DNA of 64,000 bases, taken from DASQMT01 sp963827335. GTDB taxonomy: Bacteria; Actinomycetota; Thermoleophilia; Solirubrobacterales; Solirubrobacteraceae. Where the stretch lies: positions 186,001 to 250,000 of the forward strand of contig CAWHAP010000015.1 in the NCBI GenBank assembly GCA_963827335.1, written 5' to 3'. The notes under the pieces are model-generated. The model did not search any database. It had not been told where the DNA came from and saw only the letters and a program-made list of their open reading frames with translations. Numbering within the stretch: position 1 is the stretch's first letter; the number at the start of each line of letters is the position of its first letter. Position numbers and translations under genes: made by a program. Shown here piece by piece: positions 43,625-52,293 of the stretch.

Positions 43625-45103
43625 GTGGACCGGGTCGACATCGCGATCATCGGCGCCGGCTTCTCCGGGCTCGGGACGGCGATCCGCCTGCGCGCGGAGG
43701 GCTTCGACGACTTCGTCGTGCTCGAGCGCCACGCCGACGTCGGCGGCACGTGGTGGGCCAACACCTACCCGGGCTGCGCGTGCGACGTGCCGTCGCACCT
43801 CTACTCGTTCTCCTTCGCGCCCAACCCCGAGTGGTCGCACACGTACTCGGCGCAGCCCGAGATCCGCGACTACCTGCGCAGCTGCGCCGCGCGCCACGAC
43901 CTGTACCGCTCGATCCGGCTGGGCACGAGCGTCGAGTCGGCCGCGTGGGACGAGGCGGCCGGCCGCTGGATCGTCGCGACCTCCGCCGGCACGCTGAGCG
44001 CGCGCGTCCTGATCGCCGGCATGGGGCCGCTGACCGAGCCGAGCGTGCCCGCCATTCCCGGGCTCGACCGCTTCGCGGGCGCGGCCTTCCACTCCGCCCG
44101 CTGGGACCACGGCCACGACCTCGCGGGCGAGCGCGTGGCGGTGATCGGCACGGGCGCGTCGGCGATCCAGTTCGTCCCCGCCATCCAGCCCGAGGTGGCG
44201 CGGCTGCACGTGTTCCAGCGCACCCCGCCCTGGATCATGCCCCACACGGGCCGCCGCATCCGCCCCGGCGAGCGCCGGCTGTACCGGCGCGTGCCCGCGC
44301 TGCAGAAGGCGGTGCGCGGGGCGGTCTACGCCGGCCGCGAGGTGCTCGTGCTCGGGTTCGTCAAGCGCCCGGCGCTGATGCGCGTCCCGGAGCGGATCGC
44401 CCGCCGGCACCTGCGCGCCCAGGTGCGGGATCCCGCGCTCCGGGCCAGGGTCACGCCGGACTACGCGGTCGGCTGCAAGCGGATCCTGCCCTCCAACCGC
44501 TGGTATCCGGCCCTGGGCGAGGCGAACGTGGAGCTCGTGACCGACCCGATCCGCGAGGTCCGCGAGCATGCGGTCGTGACCGCGGACGGGACGGAGCGCG
44601 CGGTCGACGCGATCATCTTCGGCACGGGCTTCCGCGTCACGGACATGCCGATCGGCGAGTGGGTGCGCGGCCGCGGCGGGCAGCGGCTGGCCGACGCGTG
44701 GCAGGGCAGCCCGCGCGCGCACCTCGGCGCGACGATCGCCGGGTTCCCCAACCTGTTCGTGCTCCTCGGGCCGAACACCGGCCTCGGCCACAGCTCGATG
44801 GTCTACATGATCGAGTCCCAGATCGAGCACGTGGTCGACGCGCTCCGCGTCATGCGGGCGCGGGGCGCGGGCGTGGCCGAGGTGCGCGCGGAGGCGCAGG
44901 CCGCCTACAACCGCGAGATCGACGCCAAGCTCGCCGGCACGGTGTGGAGCACGGGCTGCGCGAGCTGGTACCTCGACCGCACCGGCCGCAACGCGACCAA
45001 CTGGCCCGACTGGACCTGGCGATTCCGGCTGCGCACCCGGCGCTTCGACCCGTCGGCGCACCGGCTCACGCCGGCGGGCGACCGCGTGCAGGCGGCGGCG
45101 TGA
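43625..45103 (+). CDS. Baeyer-Villiger-type flavin monooxygenase
   Basis: A 492-residue FAD/NADPH monooxygenase. It has IAIIGAGFSGLGTAIRL for FAD at the N-terminus, the BVMO fingerprint FAGAAFHSARWD (FxGxxxHxxxW[PD]) near residue 155, VAVIGTGASAIQ for NADPH, and the IFGTGF motif near 335. It would insert oxygen next to a ketone to make an ester or lactone, or oxidise heteroatoms. The SDR gene that follows is coupled by GTGA overlap and could supply the ketone from an alcohol; a P450 lies nearby. Substrate unknown. The GTG start follows a TAACGT box. Confidence 0.9.
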   Translation: MDRVDIAIIGAGFSGLGTAIRLRAEGFDDFVVLERHADVGGTWWANTYPGCACDVPSHLYSFSFAPNPEWSHTYSAQPEIRDYLRSCAARHDLYRSIRLGTSVESAAWDEAAGRWIVATSAGTLSARVLIAGMGPLTEPSVPAIPGLDRFAGAAFHSARWDHGHDLAGERVAVIGTGASAIQFVPAIQPEVARLHVFQRTPPWIMPHTGRRIRPGERRLYRRVPALQKAVRGAVYAGREVLVLGFVKRPALMRVPERIARRHLRAQVRDPALRARVTPDYAVGCKRILPSNRWYPALGEANVELVTDPIREVREHAVVTADGTERAVDAIIFGTGFRVTDMPIGEWVRGRGGQRLADAWQGSPRAHLGATIAGFPNLFVLLGPNTGLGHSSMVYMIESQIEHVVDALRVMRARGAGVAEVRAEAQAAYNREIDAKLAGTVWSTGCASWYLDRTGRNATNWPDWTWRFRLRTRRFDPSAHRLTPAGDRVQAAA

Positions 45104-45945
45104 GCGCCCGGGTGCTGATCACGGGGGCCGCGGGCGGGATCGGCGGCGCCGCGGCCGCGGCGCTGCGGGCGCGCGGCGCGCGGGTGGTCGGGCTCGACCT
45201 CCGCGCCGACCCCGGCCGCGACGTGCTCGCCTGCGACGTGCGCGACCCGGCCGCCGTCGAGGCCGCGGTGGCCGAGGCGATCGCGCGCCTGGGCGGGCTC
45301 GACGTGCTGATCAACTGCGCCGGCATCGGCACGCCGCAGAGCGCCGGCGCGCCGCCCGGCGAGGACGCCCTCGCGGTGATCGACGTCAACCTGCTGGGCC
45401 CGTGGCGCGTCACCGCCGCGGCGCTGCCCGCGCTGCGCGCCGCGCGCGGGCGGGTCGTCAACGTCGCGTCCGGCCTTGCGTACCTCACGGTGCCCTTCGC
45501 CCCGGCCTACTGCATGAGCAAGCGCGGGCTGGTCGGCTACTCCGACGCGCTCCGCATCGAGCACGGCGACGCCATCACCGTGACCACCGTGTACCCCGGC
45601 TACGTCCGCACGGGCATCCACGACGCCGCCCGCGAGCGCGGCCTGGGGCTGGAGGGCACGGTACCGGCCGAGCGGCTCTCCGACGCCGCCGCCACGCTCG
45701 TCCGCGCCGCGCTGGGCCGCCCGGCGCGCGACCTGGCGACGACGCGCCAGGGCGCGCTCGCCTTCGCCGTCGTGCGGCGCCTGCCGCGCCGGCTCGTCGA
45801 CCGTGCCGGGATGGCGCGGCTGCGCCGGCTCGCCGCGACGGGGCACTTCGACGCCTCCGACCTGGCACGCGATCTCGGCACCCGGCTGAAGCGGCTCAGC
45901 CCAGGAGGCCGATCACGACGAGCACGATGCCCGCCGCGACCGTGA
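45100..45945 (+). CDS. SDR-family oxidoreductase
   Basis: A 281-residue short-chain dehydrogenase. The NAD(P)-binding motif is LITGAAGGIGGAAAAALRARG, then CDVRDP, NCAGIG, the Ser region VVNVASGLA and the catalytic YCMSKRG (YxxxK). The C-terminal extension PRRLVDRAGMARLRRLAATG resembles SDRs found next to Baeyer-Villiger monooxygenases. It likely interconverts an alcohol and the ketone used by the preceding enzyme. It starts with a GTG overlapping the monooxygenase stop. Its last 50 bases overlap a convergent small gene, which makes the final 16 residues (SRRARCPPRP) look accidental. Confidence 0.88.
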   Translation: MSARVLITGAAGGIGGAAAAALRARGARVVGLDLRADPGRDVLACDVRDPAAVEAAVAEAIARLGGLDVLINCAGIGTPQSAGAPPGEDALAVIDVNLLGPWRVTAAALPALRAARGRVVNVASGLAYLTVPFAPAYCMSKRGLVGYSDALRIEHGDAITVTTVYPGYVRTGIHDAARERGLGLEGTVPAERLSDAAATLVRAALGRPARDLATTRQGALAFAVVRRLPRRLVDRAGMARLRRLAATGHFDASDLARDLGTRLKRLSPGGRSRRARCPPRP

Positions 45946-46093
45946 CCATGCCGCTGCGCCGGAGGATCCGCACGACGGCGGGCGGATCGGTGTTGCCGAG
46001 GCCGCTCGCGCCCGCGTTCTGGCGCATGAGCACGCCGGCGATCATGAAGTCGGAGATCCCGACGACGAGCACCACGATGCCGACGATGAGCAC
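45896..46093 (-). CDS. Small two-helix membrane protein
   Basis: A 65-residue protein with hydrophobic helices LIVGIVVLVVGISDFMIAGVL at the N-terminus and GMVTVAAGIVLVVIGLLG at the C-terminus. Function unknown. The GTG at 46093 lies six bases after TAGGGT, which contains the stop codon of the upstream P450 gene. It overlaps the convergent SDR gene by 50 bases; both frames look genuine by composition. Confidence 0.65.
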   Translation of the reverse strand: MLIVGIVVLVVGISDFMIAGVLMRQNAGASGLGNTDPPAVVRILRRSGMVTVAAGIVLVVIGLLG

Positions 46094-46099
46094 GCGCGG

Positions 46100-46105
46100 A
46101 CCCTA
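46100..46105 (-). promoter_or_regulatory. -10 box overlapping the P450 stop codon
   Basis: TAGGGT on the minus strand. Its TAG is the P450 stop (46103-46105), and six bases separate it from the GTG at 46093. Confidence 0.5.
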
Positions 46106-47266
46106 CCAGCGCACCCGCAGCGCATCGGGCTTGCGGAACACCAGGCCGCGCGCCTCCGGCACGCCGTCCGCGAGCCGCAGGCCGGGGAAGCGCTCCAGCA
46201 CCCGCACGACGGCGGTGTGCGCCTCCAGCCGCGCCAGGTGCATGCCGATGCACACGTGCGGGCCGGCGGCGAACGCGGCGTGCAGCTTCGCGTTCGGCCG
46301 GCGCACGTCGAACGCGTCCGGGTCCGGGAACACCGCGGGGTCGCGGTTCGCGCCGGCGATCGAGACGATCACCAGGTCCCCCGCGGCGATCGGCGCCCCG
46401 GCGACCTCGACCGCGCGGGTCGCGTAGCGGTCGATCACGGCCGCCGCCGGCTCGAGCCGCAGCGACTCCTCGATCGCGTTGGCCACCAGCGCCGGCTCGG
46501 CGCGCACGGCGGCGAGCTGGTCCGGGTGCGCGAGCAGATGCGCGATCGCGTTGGCGATCATCCCCTCGGTCGTCTCGATGCCGCCGAACAGCAGCACCGC
46601 GGCGTTCGAGACCACCTGGCCGGGCTCCAGGCCGCCCGCGTCCCCCGCCGCGGCGGCGACGAGCGACGTCTCCGGCGCGCGCGCCATGGCGGGCTCCATG
46701 GCGGCGCGCAGCGCCTCGAACCCGCGCCGGCCCGCCTCGGTCGGCGCGCCGCCGGCCGTGATCTCGGTGACCGAGGCGACGATCGCGTCGTACCAGCCGA
46801 GCACCTCCGCGGTTCCCGTCTCCTCCAGCCCGAGCGCGAGCGTCACCGCGACGGCGGCGAGCGGGCCCGCCAGCTCGCGGCGCAGCTCCGCCTCCCCGGC
46901 GGGCGCGACCGCGTCGAGCAGCCGGTCGGTCTCCTCCCGCACCGGATCGGTGAACCGCTCGCGCACCGCGTCGAGCCGGAACGGCCCGGCGAACGGCGCC
47001 CGGTGGCGGCGGTGCGCGTCGCCGTCGAGCGTGAGCATGCTCGGCCCGACGACGCGCCCGGTCGAGAAGCGGGGGTCGTCGACGGTGAACGTCGCCGCGT
47101 CGCGCATCACCTGCAGCGCGAGGTCGCGCCGCGTGACGAGCCAGCCGTCGAGCGCCGGCACCCAGGAGACGGGCTCGCGCTCGCGCAGCCGCGCGAGCAC
47201 GGGGTGGGGATCGGTCTCGAGGGCGGCGAGCGTCGCCGCCGCGCCCTCCGGGAAGCCGGCGCGCAC
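46103..47266 (-). CDS. Cytochrome P450
   Basis: A 387-residue bacterial class I P450. The I-helix oxygen-activation motif is LLFGGIETTEGM, the K-helix ExxR is ESLR, and the haem loop is FAAGPHVCIGMHLAR with the thiolate Cys. It would hydroxylate a small hydrophobic substrate with electrons from a ferredoxin; one ferredoxin/reductase pair is encoded at 60.8-62.1 kb. The start is either the GTG at 47266 or the CTG at 47272, which forms a CTGA overlap with the rhomboid stop. It lies near a Baeyer-Villiger monooxygenase, suggesting a region for oxidative catabolism. Confidence 0.9.
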   Translation of the reverse strand: MRAGFPEGAAATLAALETDPHPVLARLREREPVSWVPALDGWLVTRRDLALQVMRDAATFTVDDPRFSTGRVVGPSMLTLDGDAHRRHRAPFAGPFRLDAVRERFTDPVREETDRLLDAVAPAGEAELRRELAGPLAAVAVTLALGLEETGTAEVLGWYDAIVASVTEITAGGAPTEAGRRGFEALRAAMEPAMARAPETSLVAAAAGDAGGLEPGQVVSNAAVLLFGGIETTEGMIANAIAHLLAHPDQLAAVRAEPALVANAIEESLRLEPAAAVIDRYATRAVEVAGAPIAAGDLVIVSIAGANRDPAVFPDPDAFDVRRPNAKLHAAFAAGPHVCIGMHLARLEAHTAVVRVLERFPGLRLADGVPEARGLVFRKPDALRVRW

Positions 47267-47268
47267 GG

Positions 47269-47898
47269 TCAGATCCGCGTGAGCTGCGACGCCGCCGGCG
47301 CTTCGCCGCCCCGCGCCGCCGCGCGCCGGTGCAGCAGGCGTGCGGCGACGACGCCGCCGAGCGCCCCGAACAGGTGCCCCTGCCACGAGATGCCGTCCTC
47401 GGGCACGAGCCCGCGCAGCAGCGTCGTGCCCCACACCGCCAGCACGACGAGGCCGAGCCCGATCTGGACCACGCTGCGGCTGTAGGCGCCGCGCGCGACG
47501 AGGTACGCCGCGTAGCCGAAGACGATCCCGCTCGCCCCGATGTGGACCGTGTTGGCGGGCGCGACGAGCCACGTCCCGAGGCCGCCGACGACGGCGACGA
47601 TCGCGGTCACGACGGCCACGCGCAGCGCGCCGCCGAGCGCGATCGCGAAGCCGAGCAGGAGGAACGGGATCGTGTTGCCGATCAGGTGGTCCCAGCCTGC
47701 GTGCAGGAACGGGGCGAAGACGATCCCGTCGAGCCCGTCGACGTCGCGCGGCTCGATGCCGTGGCGGTCCAGCGAGCCGCCGGCGATCTGGTCGGCGATC
47801 TCGACGAGCCACATGACCGCGGCGAGCGCGGCCACGACGATGAACCCCTGCACGACGGGAGATTCGGCGCGCGGCTCGCGAGGGCCGGGATCGTCCAT
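47269..47898 (-). CDS. Rhomboid-family intramembrane serine protease
   Basis: A 209-residue membrane protein with six helices. The rhomboid signatures are HAGWDHLIGNTIPFLLLG (oxyanion-site His and Asn), the catalytic Ser in HIGASGIVFGY and the catalytic His in SWQGHLFGALGG. It cleaves membrane helices of other proteins within the bilayer; no substrate is evident. The ATG at 47898 has no good ribosome site or -10 box immediately upstream. The stop overlaps the possible CTG start of the P450 gene. Confidence 0.9.
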   Translation of the reverse strand: MDDPGPREPRAESPVVQGFIVVAALAAVMWLVEIADQIAGGSLDRHGIEPRDVDGLDGIVFAPFLHAGWDHLIGNTIPFLLLGFAIALGGALRVAVVTAIVAVVGGLGTWLVAPANTVHIGASGIVFGYAAYLVARGAYSRSVVQIGLGLVVLAVWGTTLLRGLVPEDGISWQGHLFGALGGVVAARLLHRRAAARGGEAPAASQLTRI

Positions 47899-47971
47899 GG
47901 ATGGAGCATCGCACAGCTTCGACGCGAGCCTGCCGGGGCCGGGTGGCGCGCGGCGCTACCCTCGGTGCACG

Positions 47972-48895
47972 GTGCGCGGCTTCCGCCACGAAGCCCTCTT
48001 CTACGCAGGGCCATCCGCCTTCCTCGACGGGGCGGTCCCGTTCATCCGCGACGGTCTCGCGCGCGGGGAGCCGGTGATGGTGGCCGTGGACGCCGCCAAG
48101 GGAGCGCAGCTGCGCGACCACCTCGGCGCCGACGCCGACGCGATCGAGCTCGTCGACATCGCGGAGCTCGGCCGCAACCCGGGCCGCATCATCCCCGCCT
48201 GGCGCCGCTTCGCCGGGCGCCACGCCGGCGCGCCCGCGATCCGCGGGATCGGGGAGCCGATCTGGGCGGGACGCACCGCCGAGGAGCTCGTCGAGTGCCA
48301 GCTCCACGAGGCGCTGCTCAACCTCGCCTTCGAGCGCGCCGGCGACTTCCACCTGCTGTGCCCGTACGACACCGCCACGCTGCCCGACGCCGTCGTCCAC
48401 GAGGCGCGCTGCAGCCACCCGTTCCTCCGGACGGGCGACGCCGCGGCGCCGAGCCGCGACTACCGCGGCATCGACGATCCGCTCGGGCCGTTCGACGCCC
48501 CGCTCGCGCCACCGCCTTCCGGGGCCGACACGCTCGGGTTCGAACGCGCGACGCTCGCCGACGTGCGCCGCCTCGTCGCCTCCGCGTGCGACCGCGCCGG
48601 GCTCCCGCGGCGGCGGCGCGACGACCTCGTCCTCGCCGTCGACGAGCTCGCCTCCAACAGCATCCGCCACGGCGGCGGGCACGGCGTGCTGCGGGTCTGG
48701 CGCGAGGCGGACGCCCTGCGCTGCGAGGTGCGCGACCGCGGCCGGATCGTCGACCCGCTCGTCGGCCGCGGCGAGCCGGACGGCGATCAGATCGGCGGCT
48801 GGGGCGTGTGGATCGCGCACCAGGTCGCCGACCTCGTGCAGGTGCGCTCCGGGCGCGACGGAACCGTCGTGCGCCTGCGGATGCGCTGCGCGTAG
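47972..48895 (+). CDS. MEDS-domain protein with anti-sigma/HATPase domain (RsbW-like)
   Basis: A 307-residue cytoplasmic protein. The first 165 residues form a MEDS/DcmR-type sensory domain (HEALFYAGPSAFLDGAVPFI, EPVMVAVDAAKGAQLRDHLG, LVECQLHEALLNLAF). The C-terminal 130 residues are an RsbW-type HATPase (DDLVLAVDELASNSIRHGGG; DRGRIVDPL; GGWGVWIAHQVADLVQV). Such proteins bind sigma factors or anti-anti-sigma factors and act as kinases of them. It may link a sensed small molecule or redox state to general stress control. The GTG at 47972 lies nine bases after TACCCT. Confidence 0.85.
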   Translation: MRGFRHEALFYAGPSAFLDGAVPFIRDGLARGEPVMVAVDAAKGAQLRDHLGADADAIELVDIAELGRNPGRIIPAWRRFAGRHAGAPAIRGIGEPIWAGRTAEELVECQLHEALLNLAFERAGDFHLLCPYDTATLPDAVVHEARCSHPFLRTGDAAAPSRDYRGIDDPLGPFDAPLAPPPSGADTLGFERATLADVRRLVASACDRAGLPRRRRDDLVLAVDELASNSIRHGGGHGVLRVWREADALRCEVRDRGRIVDPLVGRGEPDGDQIGGWGVWIAHQVADLVQVRSGRDGTVVRLRMRCA

Positions 48896-48901
48896 CCCGT
48901 A

Positions 48902-48907
48902 TAGGCT
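48902..48907 (+). promoter_or_regulatory. -10 box, leaderless ABC-F gene
   Basis: TAGGCT, six bases before the GTG at 48914 and starting six bases after the previous gene's stop. Confidence 0.5.
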
Positions 48908-48913
48908 GCGGCG

Positions 48914-50569
48914 GTGTCGCACGTCGTCGTCTCGAACCTCGCCTACGCCCACCCGGGCGGGGAGCTGCTGTTCTCCGAGGTCTCGTTCAAGATCAGCCCG
49001 GGACAGCACGTCGGCCTGGTCGGGGCCAACGGCGTCGGGAAGTCGACGCTCTTCCGCGTGCTCGCCGGCCGGCTCCCGGCCGACGACGGCGACGTCGACA
49101 TCGGGACGTTCGCGTACATGGCGCAGGACGTGGGCGTCGGCCCCGACAGCGGCCGCACCGTCCGCGAGCTGCTGCTCGAGGCGGCGCCGGCCCGGATGCG
49201 CGACGCCGGCGAGCGCATGATCCGCGCCGAGCGCGAGCTGGCGGCGGGCGCGGACCCCTCGGGGGCCGGCATGCGGCTCGGCGAGGCGATCGGCGACTGG
49301 TCGGAGCTGGGCGGCTACGAGCTGGAGGGCCAGTGGGACGCGGCCTGCCGCCGGATCGTCCGCGCCGGGCTCGACGACGTCGGCGCGCGCGACACGACCC
49401 AGCTCTCCGGCGGCGAGCGCAAGCAGCTCGTGCTCGAGGTCCTGCTCGCCTCCGACGCCGCCGTGCTGCTGCTCGACGAGCCCGACAACTTCCTCGACGT
49501 GCCGGCCAAGCTCGCGCTGGAGCGGCGGATCGCCGCCTCGAAGAAGACGATCGTCCTGATCAGCCACGACCGCGACCTGCTCGGCGCGGCGACGAACGCC
49601 ATCCTCACGCTCGAGGCGAACGGGACCTGGGTCCACGGCGGCTCCTACCGCAGCTACCCGGAGGCGCGCGAGAAGCGCCAGCAGCTGCTCGGCGACCGGC
49701 TCGAGCAGTGGAAGCAGGAGGAGCGGCGCCTGTTCCGCTTCTACAAGATCATGAAGCAGCGGGCCGCGGTCAACGACGGCAACGCCAAGCGCGCCGACGC
49801 CGCCGAGACCCGCTGGAAGCGCTTCGTGGACCTCGGCCCGCCACCCGCGCCCGTCCAGGACCAGCAGATCCAGGTCCGCATCCCCGGCGGCGACTCGGCG
49901 CGCATCGTCGTGGCGATCCGCGACGTCGCGATCGACGGCCTCGTCAAGACGTTCGAGGACGAGATCCACTTCGGCGAGCGGGTCGGGCTGATCGGGCCCA
50001 ACGGCTCGGGCAAGACGCACCTGATCCGTCTGCTCGCCGGGGAGGACGTCCCGCACACCGGCGAGCTGCGGATCGGCAACCGCGTCTCCCCCGGCCTGTT
50101 CACGCAGCTCAACTCGCGCTCGGACCTGGAGCACCGCGGGGTGCTCGACGTGGTGCAGGAGCGCCTCGGCGCGCTCGAGCCGTCGATGCGCGCGCTCGCC
50201 CGCTACCGCATCCAGGACGCGGCGAACCGGTCCACGGACACGCTGTCGGGCGGCCAGAAGGCGCGCCTGGAGATCCTCTGCCTCGAGCTCGAGGGCCACA
50301 ACCTGCTGCTGCTCGACGAGCCGACGGACAACCTCGACATCGACTCCTCCGAGGCGCTCGAGGCGGCGCTCGAGTCGTTCGTCGGCACCGTCGTCGCCGT
50401 GTCGCACGACCGCGCGTTCCTGCGCCGCCTGGACCGCTTCCTGCTGCTCGCCCACGACGGCGCGGTCTACGCGCTGCCCGACGAGGAGTCGGCGCTGGAG
50501 GCGCTCGCCGCGCCCCAGCACGTGGCCGGGGCGCGGCTCGCGAAGCGGCTGACGGCCGCCCGGCGCTAG
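48914..50569 (+). CDS. ABC-F family ATPase
   Basis: A 551-residue soluble protein with two ABC domains and no membrane part. Domain 1 has Walker A LVGANGVGKST, signature LSGGERKQLVLEVL and Walker B VLLLDEPDNFLD. Domain 2 has GLIGPNGSGKTHLI, LSGGQKARLEILC and LLLLDEPTDNLD. A charged linker (REKRQQLLGDRLEQWKQEER) lies between. ABC-F proteins act on the ribosome, as translation factors or as antibiotic target protectors; this sequence alone does not decide which. It starts at a GTG after a leaderless-type -10 box. Its stop shares CTAG with the convergent gene. Confidence 0.92.
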   Translation: MSHVVVSNLAYAHPGGELLFSEVSFKISPGQHVGLVGANGVGKSTLFRVLAGRLPADDGDVDIGTFAYMAQDVGVGPDSGRTVRELLLEAAPARMRDAGERMIRAERELAAGADPSGAGMRLGEAIGDWSELGGYELEGQWDAACRRIVRAGLDDVGARDTTQLSGGERKQLVLEVLLASDAAVLLLDEPDNFLDVPAKLALERRIAASKKTIVLISHDRDLLGAATNAILTLEANGTWVHGGSYRSYPEAREKRQQLLGDRLEQWKQEERRLFRFYKIMKQRAAVNDGNAKRADAAETRWKRFVDLGPPPAPVQDQQIQVRIPGGDSARIVVAIRDVAIDGLVKTFEDEIHFGERVGLIGPNGSGKTHLIRLLAGEDVPHTGELRIGNRVSPGLFTQLNSRSDLEHRGVLDVVQERLGALEPSMRALARYRIQDAANRSTDTLSGGQKARLEILCLELEGHNLLLLDEPTDNLDIDSSEALEAALESFVGTVVAVSHDRAFLRRLDRFLLLAHDGAVYALPDEESALEALAAPQHVAGARLAKRLTAARR

Positions 50570-51435
50570 ACGCCGTCGGCGTCCAGCGCGTCGCGCGCGG
50601 CCGCGATGCGGCGGCGCGACGAATCGGCCTCGGCGCGTGCCGCGGCCAGCTCGCCGCGCAGGCGCTCGGTCTCGGCGACCTCGTCCGTCATCTCGTCGAT
50701 GCGCGCCTGCAGCGCGGCGATCTCCGTCCTGGCCTGCTCGTCGGTCTCCTCCCACAGCTCGGCGGCCGCGTCGAGCTCGCCGCGGTGCTGGGCCTCCGCC
50801 GCCTCGGCGGCGGTGCGCTCGGCGGCCAGCGCGGACTCCGCGGCGGCGCGCATCTGCTCGAGCCCGGAGCGGAACCGCTCCGCGTCCGCCGCGCGCTCCG
50901 CGCGCTCCTCCTCCAGGTCGGCCTGCGCGCGGCGCAGCTCCTCGCGCGCCCGGGCGGCCCCCGCGGTCGTCTCGCGCAGCTCCTCGCGGGCCGTCAGCAG
51001 CTCCGCCTCGAGCCGCAGCAGGTCGGCGCCGGGTCCGGCGTCGGCGGGCTGCGGGACCAGGCGCAGGGCCCGCCCGACGTCGTCGGGCGGTGCGCCGTCG
51101 TCCGGCTCCGGAAGCTCGACGGCGAGCGCGCCCAGCTCCAGCGTGGCGCTGCTGAACGCGGCGGGCTCGTCCTGCCACACGAACGCGACGTGCCAGAGGC
51201 GGTCGTTCTCGACCTCCCCCGCCTCCTCGTCGAACGCAGCGGGCAGGCGGTGGGTGCCGTCGGCGCCGGCGAGCACGAGCTCGGGGCGGTCGCCGGGGGC
51301 GATGGACAGGCCGGCGAAGGTGCCGGACAGCTCGAGCCGGTCGGGCGCGCCCCAGCCGAAGCGCTCCAGCTTGAAGCTGGGCTCCTCCTCTGGGGCGTGC
51401 TTCGCGGACCGGCGGGTTCGGTCTCGGGCGATCAT
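50566..51435 (-). CDS. Coiled-coil protein with N-terminal beta domain
   Basis: A 289-residue soluble protein. Residues 20-135 form a beta-rich domain (FKLERFGWGAPDRLELSGTF, HVAFVWQDEPAAFSSATLEL) of unknown type. Residues 135-285 are a long Glu/Ala/Arg heptad coiled coil (LRLEAELLTAREELRETTAG and onwards). No enzyme motif. Function unknown; a scaffold is possible. The ATG at 51435 lies six bases after TAGCGT, which contains the stop of the upstream hydrolase gene, so it can be transcribed alone or as the tail of the exopolysaccharide operon. Confidence 0.68.
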   Translation of the reverse strand: MIARDRTRRSAKHAPEEEPSFKLERFGWGAPDRLELSGTFAGLSIAPGDRPELVLAGADGTHRLPAAFDEEAGEVENDRLWHVAFVWQDEPAAFSSATLELGALAVELPEPDDGAPPDDVGRALRLVPQPADAGPGADLLRLEAELLTAREELRETTAGAARAREELRRAQADLEEERAERAADAERFRSGLEQMRAAAESALAAERTAAEAAEAQHRGELDAAAELWEETDEQARTEIAALQARIDEMTDEVAETERLRGELAAARAEADSSRRRIAAARDALDADGV

Positions 51436-51441
51436 GCTGCG

Positions 51442-51447
51442 ACGCTA
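51442..51447 (-). promoter_or_regulatory. -10 box overlapping the Sph3-like stop codon
   Basis: TAGCGT on the minus strand. Its TAG is the stop of the hydrolase gene (51445-51447), with six bases to the ATG at 51435. Confidence 0.5.
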
Positions 51448-52293
51448 GCTCGGGCGGCCGCGGGCGGGGACGTGCGAAAGTCGTGTCTTGGCCGCGGATC
51501 GGCCCCGGAGCGCCGCAAGACTGTCCGTCCGGTCAGGGGACCCGCAGCCGTCCAGGGTCGCGTGCCCGCCGAGCGCGTCGGGGACCGTGCCCCACGGATG
51601 CGGGAGCCGGCCGGGTGTCGCGTACACGTGCCCGGCGCGCGGCGCGGCGGCCCTGATCGCGTCGGCGTCGTCGGGCGCGGCGGCGTAGATCAGCAGGGCG
51701 ATCCGGTCCACCGGCACGCCCGCGAGCCACGCCGGGTCGCGCTCCCGCGCCGCGAACGCCGCGGCGGACCCCTCGAACGTGACCACCACGTCGGCGACGC
51801 CGAAGTAGCGGCGGTCGGGCACGACACCCGGGTTGAGGACGACCATGCGATCGCCGGCGGCGCGCACGTGCGCGGCCAGGGCGCGGTAGTACGGGAGCGC
51901 GTCCGCACCGGACGCGGCCTCGTCGAGGAAGATCCCGTCCGTGCCGTACCAGGACGCGTAGCGGTCGATGTCCGCCTCGACCGCGGCCGGGTCGCGGGTC
52001 CCGTAGGCGGTGGGCACGTAGCCGAGCACCCGCGTGCCCACGCCGCGCGCCGCCCGCACCGCGCGGGCGTAGCCCTCGTGGGGCGTGCTGCCCGGCCCGC
52101 TGGCGGGGTTGACGACGAGCACGCCCGAGCGGATCGCGCGCGCCACGCCCAGCACCTCGTCGGGCGGCACGTAGGCGGGGATGAGCGCGCCGCGGCACGT
52201 CCGCGCCGCGGCGTCGTCGTCGCGGCGGCCGCCCGTCAGGAGCACGGCGGCGATGAGGCCGGCCGCGGCGGGGAGCGCGAGCCAGCGGATCAC
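51445..52293 (-). CDS. Spherulin-4/Sph3-like glycoside hydrolase (GH135-type)
   Basis: A 282-residue protein with an N-terminal membrane anchor (WLALPAAAGLIAAVLLTGG) and a TIM-barrel domain of the spherulation-specific family 4. The expected acidic residues are present: D124-E125 in GIFLDEAASG and E174 in VVTFEGS, matching the catalytic Asp-Glu and Glu described for Aspergillus Sph3. Sph3 cleaves the GalNAc-containing polymer galactosaminogalactan. Here it sits in an operon with a deacetylase and a PelF-like glycosyltransferase, so it probably trims or releases the same exopolysaccharide outside the membrane. The GTG start overlaps the preceding stop (GTGA). Confidence 0.82.
   Translation of the reverse strand: MIRWLALPAAAGLIAAVLLTGGRRDDDAAARTCRGALIPAYVPPDEVLGVARAIRSGVLVVNPASGPGSTPHEGYARAVRAARGVGTRVLGYVPTAYGTRDPAAVEADIDRYASWYGTDGIFLDEAASGADALPYYRALAAHVRAAGDRMVVLNPGVVPDRRYFGVADVVVTFEGSAAAFAARERDPAWLAGVPVDRIALLIYAAAPDDADAIRAAAPRAGHVYATPGRLPHPWGTVPDALGGHATLDGCGSPDRTDSLAALRGRSAAKTRLSHVPARGRPS

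Noticed and set aside
46103..47266. P450 and ferredoxin/reductase as one operon system
   Set aside because: They are 13 kb apart in separate operons. Partnership is possible but not supported by gene order.
46103..51178. A 1691-codon open frame on the minus strand, and similar giant open frames on both strands (for example 47329-52755, 33188-36946, 18150-21515)
   Set aside because: They run through well-supported genes in other frames and consist of Arg/Ala/Gly-rich sequence. This is the usual effect of very high GC content removing stop codons.
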